Assembly: GCA_035299025.1 (NCBI GenBank)
Contig: DATGXK010000014.1
Location: 62,001-126,000 of the forward strand
Length of the DNA: 64,000 bases
Direction of reading: 5' to 3'
Source: Leadbetterella sp035299025
GTDB lineage: Bacteria; Bacteroidota; Bacteroidia; Cytophagales; Spirosomataceae
The translations under genes and the position numbers were made by a program. The notes under the pieces are model-generated. The model was not told the origin of the DNA. It was given only the letters and a program-made list of their open reading frames with translations, and ran no database searches. Position 1 is the first letter of the stretch. The number at the start of each line of letters is the position of its first letter. Positions 59,250-64,000 of the stretch are shown here, piece by piece.

Positions 59250-60260
59250 TTACCTCAATATCGCTCCAATTCCATTTCTTTCGCCATATATCACTCTGCC
59301 GTTTTCCAGTCTTACACCTTCGGCGGGGTCGTTGGCTATGAGCATGGCTCCGTCCATGTCTACATAGTCAAGCATGGGCAAAAGTTGGGCTATGGCCGAG
59401 ATTCCTATACTTGATTCCGTCATGCAGCCCATCATTACTTTCATTTTGGCAGTTCGTGCTGTTTTTATCATTCTCATGGCTGGAGTAATGCCGCCACATT
59501 TGGCGAGTTTGATGTTTATGCCTGAAAAATGACCTATGCATTTTTCGACGTCAGATTCAACTACGCAGCTTTCGTCAGCAATGATGGGAAGCTTTGTGTG
59601 TTTTATAACCTCTTTCATTCCCTCGAAATCATCCGCCTTGAGGGGTTGTTCTATAAATTCTACCCCTAGTTTGAATAATTCCGAGGAGTTTCGAATGGTT
59701 TCGTCAACATTCCAGCCGGTGTTCGCATCTACCCTAAAAACAGCCTCCGTTTCGTTTCTGAGGGCCCTCACTATTTCTATGTCGTTGGGCGTACCTAGTT
59801 TTATTTTATAAATTGGGAAATCAAATTCCTTCATTTTTTGAATCATCACAGGAATCTCATCCATACCAATGGTGTAGTCAGAAAACGGTACTTTTGAGTT
59901 GTCTAGACCAAGCATTTTAAATACGGGCTTGCCATTTCTTTGTCCCCAAATGTCATAGGCGGCTATATCTATGGCACATTGTACGAAATGGTTATGCCCA
60001 ATGAATGGATTTAATGCGTCCCAATATTTTGCCGGATTTTCCCATACGATGTTTTCTATTATTTCTCGGTTTTCAGAGATAATGGCATCCATTATTTCTG
60101 GGGTGATGCCATAATAAGGCACTGGAGTAGCCTCTCCAAAGCCGGTGAATCTTTTGTCGGAAAGTTCAACTATAAAAGTGTCGGTTTCGTACCTCACTCC
60201 ATGTGCGATTCTGAACGGATGCTTGCTTTTTAGAGATATTGTATGTGTTTTTATTTTCAT
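59250..60260 (-). CDS. L-Ala-D/L-Glu-type dipeptide epimerase (enolase superfamily)
   Basis: The 336-residue enzyme has the enolase-superfamily muconate-lactonizing-type barrel: KxK in IYKIKLGTPND (about residues 155-157), metal ligands in RVDANTGWN, EFIEQPLKADD and IIADESCV, and the second lysine in INIKLAKCGGIT. This KxK plus K arrangement is that of dipeptide epimerases such as YcjG and YkfB, which recycle murein peptides. The exact dipeptide cannot be read from sequence. It overlaps lipB by four bases, so the two are cotranslated. Confidence 0.88.
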   Translation of the reverse strand: MKIKTHTISLKSKHPFRIAHGVRYETDTFIVELSDKRFTGFGEATPVPYYGITPEIMDAIISENREIIENIVWENPAKYWDALNPFIGHNHFVQCAIDIAAYDIWGQRNGKPVFKMLGLDNSKVPFSDYTIGMDEIPVMIQKMKEFDFPIYKIKLGTPNDIEIVRALRNETEAVFRVDANTGWNVDETIRNSSELFKLGVEFIEQPLKADDFEGMKEVIKHTKLPIIADESCVVESDVEKCIGHFSGINIKLAKCGGITPAMRMIKTARTAKMKVMMGCMTESSIGISAIAQLLPMLDYVDMDGAMLIANDPAEGVRLENGRVIYGERNGIGAILR

Positions 60261-60958
60261 TGGTTGATGATGAGTTCCATTTCAAAGAGTTCGGCAAGGT
60301 GGGTTCGAAGCTTACCGGCCACTTCGGTGATTTCAATTTCTCTATCAAGTTCTTTTTGAATTGACGAAACCGCCTTGTCGTCTATCCCACATGGCACAAT
60401 GTTTCCGAAGTATTCCAAGTTTGTGTTTACATTGAGAGCCAAGCCATGCATGGTGACCCATCTACTCGATTTTACCCCCATGGCACATAGTTTTCGCGGA
60501 TTTCCGTCATTTATCCACACCCCAGTTAGTCCGTCTATTCTACCAGCTGTTATGCCGTAGTCAGTACAAGTTTTGATGACAGCCTCTTCCAGAAAACGCA
60601 TGTATTTGTGAATATCTGTGAAGAAATTATCAAGATCAAGGATGGGATAAACTACAAGCTGGCCTGGGCCGTGATAAGTAATGTCTCCGCCTCGGTTAAT
60701 TTTATAGAAAGTCGCTTCTTTCTCGTCTAAGCCGTGTTCGTCGAGCAACAGATTCTCAAATTTCCCGCTTTTACCTAAAGTATAAACATGGGGGTGTTGG
60801 CAAAACAAGAGGTAGTTGGGGGTAGTTTCTTCAGTTTGGTTGTTGCGATTGTTGATCTTAATGTCTACAATTTTCTTAAAATATTCTTCTTGAAAATCCC
60901 AAGCTTTCTTGTAGTCAACTAGTCCCAAATCTATATATTCTACTTTCTTATTTTTCAT
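60257..60958 (-). CDS. lipB: Octanoyl-[acyl-carrier-protein]:protein octanoyltransferase
   Basis: The 233-residue LipB transfers octanoyl from ACP to apo-lipoyl domains, the first step of lipoate synthesis. The signature is RGGDITYHGPGQLVVYPI; LCAMGVKSSRWVTMHGLALNV carries the catalytic lysine, and NIVPCGIDDKAV holds the nucleophile cysteine (PCGI). LLFCQHPHVYTLGKSGKFENL near residue 50 is also conserved. It is the first gene of a two-gene unit with the dipeptide epimerase (four-base overlap). The yraN promoter lies on the opposite strand upstream. Confidence 0.95.
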   Translation of the reverse strand: MKNKKVEYIDLGLVDYKKAWDFQEEYFKKIVDIKINNRNNQTEETTPNYLLFCQHPHVYTLGKSGKFENLLLDEHGLDEKEATFYKINRGGDITYHGPGQLVVYPILDLDNFFTDIHKYMRFLEEAVIKTCTDYGITAGRIDGLTGVWINDGNPRKLCAMGVKSSRWVTMHGLALNVNTNLEYFGNIVPCGIDDKAVSSIQKELDREIEITEVAGKLRTHLAELFEMELIINQ

Positions 60959-61008
60959 TTTACGTTATGAAGTCTTTATTGCTGATTCTTCAGAAAAGGC
61001 CTCAGTTT

Positions 61009-61039
61009 TTTGAAATAAACCGATATTAAAATACCTTTG
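61009..61039 (+). promoter_or_regulatory. Promoter TTTG-N19-TACCTTTG for the YraN gene
   Basis: TTTG (61009-61012) and TACCTTTG (61032-61039) match the Bacteroidota consensus with 19 bases between. The ATG follows at 61060. Confidence 0.78.
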
Positions 61040-61059
61040 AAACTAAATCAAACACAAAT

Positions 61060-61410
61060 ATGAGCGAAAAACTCGACAAAGGAAAAGAAGGCGAAGATTA
61101 CGCTGTAAAATATCTGATTGACAAAGGCTTCTTGATAAAAGAACGTAATTTTACATCGCACAATTCAGAGATTGATATTATTTGTTCGAAGGGCGACATG
61201 CTCGTTTTTGTTGAGGTAAGATTAAAGATAAATGCCGACTATGGATTTCCGGAAGGTACCATGGGCAAAGCCAAACAAAATGCTGTAAAAAGAGGTGCAG
61301 AAGCATATCTGCACAGGTTTCCTTGGCACGGAGAGGCTCGGTTTGATTTTATTTCTATCATCGAAAAACCGGTATTCGAAATATTTCACTTTGAAGACGC
61401 TTTTTTTTAA
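61060..61410 (+). CDS. YraN/UPF0102 family nuclease-like protein
   Basis: The 116-residue protein has the PD-(D/E)XK-type fold of UPF0102: GKEGEDYAVKYLIDKGF, LIKERNFTSHNSEIDIICSKG with the conserved E-I-D, and LVFVEVRLKINADYGFPEG with E-V-R in place of E-V-K. The RFDFISI segment near residue 100 is typical. A role with DNA substrates is suspected but not established. It is preceded by a well-formed promoter and has no cotranscribed partner. Confidence 0.9.
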   Translation: MSEKLDKGKEGEDYAVKYLIDKGFLIKERNFTSHNSEIDIICSKGDMLVFVEVRLKINADYGFPEGTMGKAKQNAVKRGAEAYLHRFPWHGEARFDFISIIEKPVFEIFHFEDAFF

Positions 61411-61502
61411 GTTGTTTTTAATACAAATTTAACCCGCTTTTAAAGTCTGGCAATGAAATTGCAGGTATTCCATCAGGATTATTACCCATATTTTCTCTGC
61501 CG

Positions 61503-63410
61503 ATGAAAAATAATTTACTCTGTGTCACATTGTTATTGTGCTTTCAGGTTTCGCTTGCTCAAAATACCAGGATTTTTGGCAAAGGAAATATAAAGGGAGT
61601 CAGCGTAAGTGCTAGCTCAAATGCTCCTAATGGCATTAAAACTCTCATGAGTACGGGCTATATGCCCAATCCCAAGGCAAGTTCAAGATTTCTTTCACAA
61701 GCAACTCTAGGCCCTAAACTCTCCGAAATCCAAGCTCTTCAAAATCAAGGCATAGAGCCATGGCTAGATCAGCAATTTGCCATGAGCCCAGGTTTTAATC
61801 TTCAGAATTATGTGCAGAATATGCACCAAAGCATGGTGGACTCTATGAATCTACAGAATCCAGCTGGCAATTATACCCTTAATAATGTATTTATAGACGA
61901 CTGGGTCTTTGATGTGGCTTGGTTTCAGGCCAATATGGTGGCTCAGGACAGATTAAGATGGAGGACAAGCTTGGCTTTGAGCCAGATTTTTGTCACTTCC
62001 AGAATCTCGGCTTTCGACGATAACCCCTATGCTCTGGCAAGCTATTATGATATGCTAAATAAGAATGCTTTTGGAAATTACAGAAGTCTGATAGACAGTA
62101 TCACATATCACCCTGCCATGGCGGTTTATTTAACTTACATGAACAATCACGCTACAGATACATTGGCCATTTCGGCGTCAAATCCAACAAAAAAACAGGT
62201 TTTCCCAGATGAAAATTATGCCCGCGAAATATTGCAATTGTTCTCTATAGGATTGTTTGAACTAAACAACAACGGTACCGAGAAGAAGGACGCAAATGGT
62301 AAATCAATACCCACTTACGACAATGATGACATTGGCAACCTTGCCAAAGTTTTCACGGGCTTGTCTTGGTCGCATAGCAGATATTTTGGAGACAATAATA
62401 ACGTAAACAGATGGAGTTACACCAAGCCTCTTAAGTTTTTTCCAAAAGATTCAAGCGATAAATATGTGAGATGGTGGGCCAATCCTAGTACTTGGAGGAT
62501 AGTCGATGGACATGAAACAGGTGTCAAGACTTTTTTAAATCAAACAGTTCCATCCAGGCCAGTAGCCGACGGTAAGTTGGATATCAGAGATGCCTTGGAT
62601 ATCATTTTTAATCATCCAAATGTGGGCCCTTTCATGGCTAGGAGACTCATTCAGCACTTGGTAAGTTCCAATCCCACACCAGAGTTTATAGATCGGGTAG
62701 CTTCGGTTTTTAACAATAATGGCTCCGGCGTAAGAGGCGATTTGAAAGCTGTTGTTAGGGCAATTTTGCTAGACCCCGAGGCCAGAGATTGCTGTGCGGA
62801 AAAAGAAAATGTTTCTTACGGACATTTGAGAGAGCCTTTTTTGAGATACATGAATTTGATAAATGGACTTGAACTGAAAAACCAAGGGGGTATTTATAGA
62901 AACGTGATGGTCGATTTATATGACCGAATAGAGCAAAAACCGATGTACTCGCCCTCTGTGTTTAATTTTTATCAGCCTGGCTATGTGCCCGATGGCCCGT
63001 TACAGGCTGCAGGTAAAGTGGGGCCGGAGTTTCAAACGCTTAATTCGCTTTCGTTTGCAAACTACATGAATGCCTTGCACAAATGGATAGTTTCTAACGA
63101 CCCAGTAGAGTATTGGGGTATTTTTAGTGGGGAAACTTATAAAGCTGATCAAGAACCTAATTTTAATATCACTGCTGATTATGTTTTGGCCAAAGACAAC
63201 AGAATAAGGGAGTTTTTGGACAAATATAACCTAGTGTTGGCACAAGGGAGAATCAAACCCGAGAACATGTCTATTATCCAGAATGTACTACTGAATATGC
63301 CTATGACTTATGATGTCAATGGAGTTCCAGACCCTACACTTGCGGACATACGACTTCGCATGGGAATTTTCTTAATAATGATAGCACCGGATTACCTAAT
63401 AAACAAATAA
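61503..63410 (+). CDS. Exported DUF1800 protein
   Basis: The 635-residue protein has a signal peptide (LLCVTLLLCFQVSLAQ) and a DUF1800 domain: ASSRFLSQATLGPKLSEIQAL (with RFLSQATLGPKLSEI), DEWVFD-like DDWVFDVAWFQANMVAQDRLRWR, ENYAREILQLFSIGLFELN and RRLIQHLVSSNPTPEFIDRV. Members are usually followed by a DUF1501 gene, as here three bases later. The pair is common in Bacteroidota and planctomycetes; function unknown, with proposals in cell-surface or polymer degradation. Confidence 0.92.
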   Translation: MKNNLLCVTLLLCFQVSLAQNTRIFGKGNIKGVSVSASSNAPNGIKTLMSTGYMPNPKASSRFLSQATLGPKLSEIQALQNQGIEPWLDQQFAMSPGFNLQNYVQNMHQSMVDSMNLQNPAGNYTLNNVFIDDWVFDVAWFQANMVAQDRLRWRTSLALSQIFVTSRISAFDDNPYALASYYDMLNKNAFGNYRSLIDSITYHPAMAVYLTYMNNHATDTLAISASNPTKKQVFPDENYAREILQLFSIGLFELNNNGTEKKDANGKSIPTYDNDDIGNLAKVFTGLSWSHSRYFGDNNNVNRWSYTKPLKFFPKDSSDKYVRWWANPSTWRIVDGHETGVKTFLNQTVPSRPVADGKLDIRDALDIIFNHPNVGPFMARRLIQHLVSSNPTPEFIDRVASVFNNNGSGVRGDLKAVVRAILLDPEARDCCAEKENVSYGHLREPFLRYMNLINGLELKNQGGIYRNVMVDLYDRIEQKPMYSPSVFNFYQPGYVPDGPLQAAGKVGPEFQTLNSLSFANYMNALHKWIVSNDPVEYWGIFSGETYKADQEPNFNITADYVLAKDNRIREFLDKYNLVLAQGRIKPENMSIIQNVLLNMPMTYDVNGVPDPTLADIRLRMGIFLIMIAPDYLINK

Positions 63411-63413
63411 GCC

Positions 63414-64000
63414 ATGAACAGAAGAAATTTTATAAAAAATATAGGCTGCGGAGCTATGGGAAGTACCACACTCTTAAGCTCACTCACAAGTTTGGGAGCT
63501 ATAAATGGCCTTACCTCAGCTAAAAGCAATGCTCCGGGCGAGGATTACAAAGCCATTGTATGTATACTTTTTGCCGGCGGTATTGATTCTTTCAATATGT
63601 TAATGCCTACCGGCACCACAGTTGGAGGAGATAATGGATTTTCAGAGTATTTGGCTTTAAGAACCGATTTGGCCGTTGCACAAACGCCCGCCAGTTTTTT
63701 AGCACTCAATAATCCCCAATGCTCGACTTTTAGAGGTCAAAATTGTGCATACTCAGCTTATGGGGTGCATCCACAGATGACCGGTTTGCGAGATTTGTTC
63801 AATTCTGGCAAATTATCGTTTGTGTCAAATATCGGCACATTGATTGAGCCAATAGCTACCCCTTCTCAATATCACAATTCTTTGAAAAAAATACCTTTGG
63901 GCATATATTCTCATTCCGACCAAATTATGCAATGGCAAACTTCGGTACCACAAAGCAGAGATGCTTTAGGCGTAGGTGGAAGAATGGCCGACATATTGAA
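63414..64000 (+). CDS. DUF1501 protein, cut by window end
   Basis: An ATG at 63414 opens a frame with no stop to the window end (195 codons). It starts with a twin-arginine signal (NRRNFIKNIGCGAMGS) and continues with YKAIVCILFAGGIDSFNMLMP, of which CILFAGGIDSFNMLMP is the family hallmark (the usual 'l.GG.d..n.l.P'). GVHPQMTGLRDLFNSGKLSFV follows. DUF1501 proteins share distant similarity to sulfatases. It is in a unit with the DUF1800 gene. Confidence 0.9.
   Translation, partial: MNRRNFIKNIGCGAMGSTTLLSSLTSLGAINGLTSAKSNAPGEDYKAIVCILFAGGIDSFNMLMPTGTTVGGDNGFSEYLALRTDLAVAQTPASFLALNNPQCSTFRGQNCAYSAYGVHPQMTGLRDLFNSGKLSFVSNIGTLIEPIATPSQYHNSLKKIPLGIYSHSDQIMQWQTSVPQSRDALGVGGRMADIL

Overview
The window looks like a chromosomal segment of a Bacteroidota bacterium, most likely a member of the Cytophagales. 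This is inferred from several signs. PorT of the type IX secretion system sits next to ubiE. There are many Bacteroidota-type promoters (TTTG, about 20 bases, then TAnnTTTG). The DNA is AT-rich with short intergenic gaps. Families typical of the phylum are present (DUF4296, DUF2807, DUF1800/DUF1501, a PQQ dehydrogenase carrying a c-type heme domain). No rRNA, tRNA, insertion sequence, prophage or CRISPR array was found.

Layout. Positions 1-2200 form a small accessory patch: the tail of an unidentified gene, a three-unit palindromic repeat array, a GxxExxY protein, a DJ-1/PfpI protein and an AT-rich orphan. From 2.3 to 12.1 kb lie a NeuD-like acyltransferase, a DUF58 plus membrane-protein pair, a DUF4296 lipoprotein with a polyprenol-phosphate glycosyltransferase, an exported M20 hydrolase, an M14 carboxypeptidase, an alpha/beta hydrolase and nadC, followed by a short repeat cluster. 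From 12.2 to 15.7 kb are a small conserved protein, a cupin-AraC regulator, an acyl-CoA dehydrogenase whose promoter carries a palindrome between its two elements, and another small conserved protein. From 15.8 to 22.4 kb is a complete tripartite efflux operon headed by its TetR regulator. From 22.7 to 28.4 kb are pyrD-ubiE-porT, cutC, a DUF2795 protein, an AlbA_2 regulator and a phosphate-type porin.

From 28.5 to 33.8 kb all genes point the same way and encode small envelope proteins: an NTF2-like lipoprotein, a membrane protein, a lipoprotein, DoxX, another lipoprotein, a DUF2807 adhesin-like protein, a serine hydrolase and a membrane-bound AraC-type regulator. The last six form a tight apparent operon with no function I can name. 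From 33.8 to 37.4 kb are a stand-alone E2-type acyltransferase and a PQQ dehydrogenase cotranscribed with precorrin-2 dehydrogenase. From 37.6 to 46.3 kb are a DUF1508 protein and the alpha-2-macroglobulin/PbpC pair. From 46.3 to 61.4 kb are an AT-rich beta-barrel orphan, prfB with its programmed +1 frameshift, YceI, a membrane-anchored MutS-like ATPase, recG, a Tat-exported Gfo/Idh oxidoreductase, a PpiD-like chaperone, an SMP-30 protein, a META-like lipoprotein, a dipeptide epimerase with lipB, and YraN. The window closes with an exported DUF1800-DUF1501 pair, the second gene being cut by the window end.

The most useful non-gene observations are the palindrome array in front of the GxxExxY gene, a dispersed 29-base palindrome present at about 43.98 and 55.12 kb, the operator-like palindrome inside the acyl-CoA dehydrogenase promoter, the prfB frameshift site, and promoter elements that rule out the longest start codons of several genes (pyrD, the M20 hydrolase, the AlbA_2 protein).
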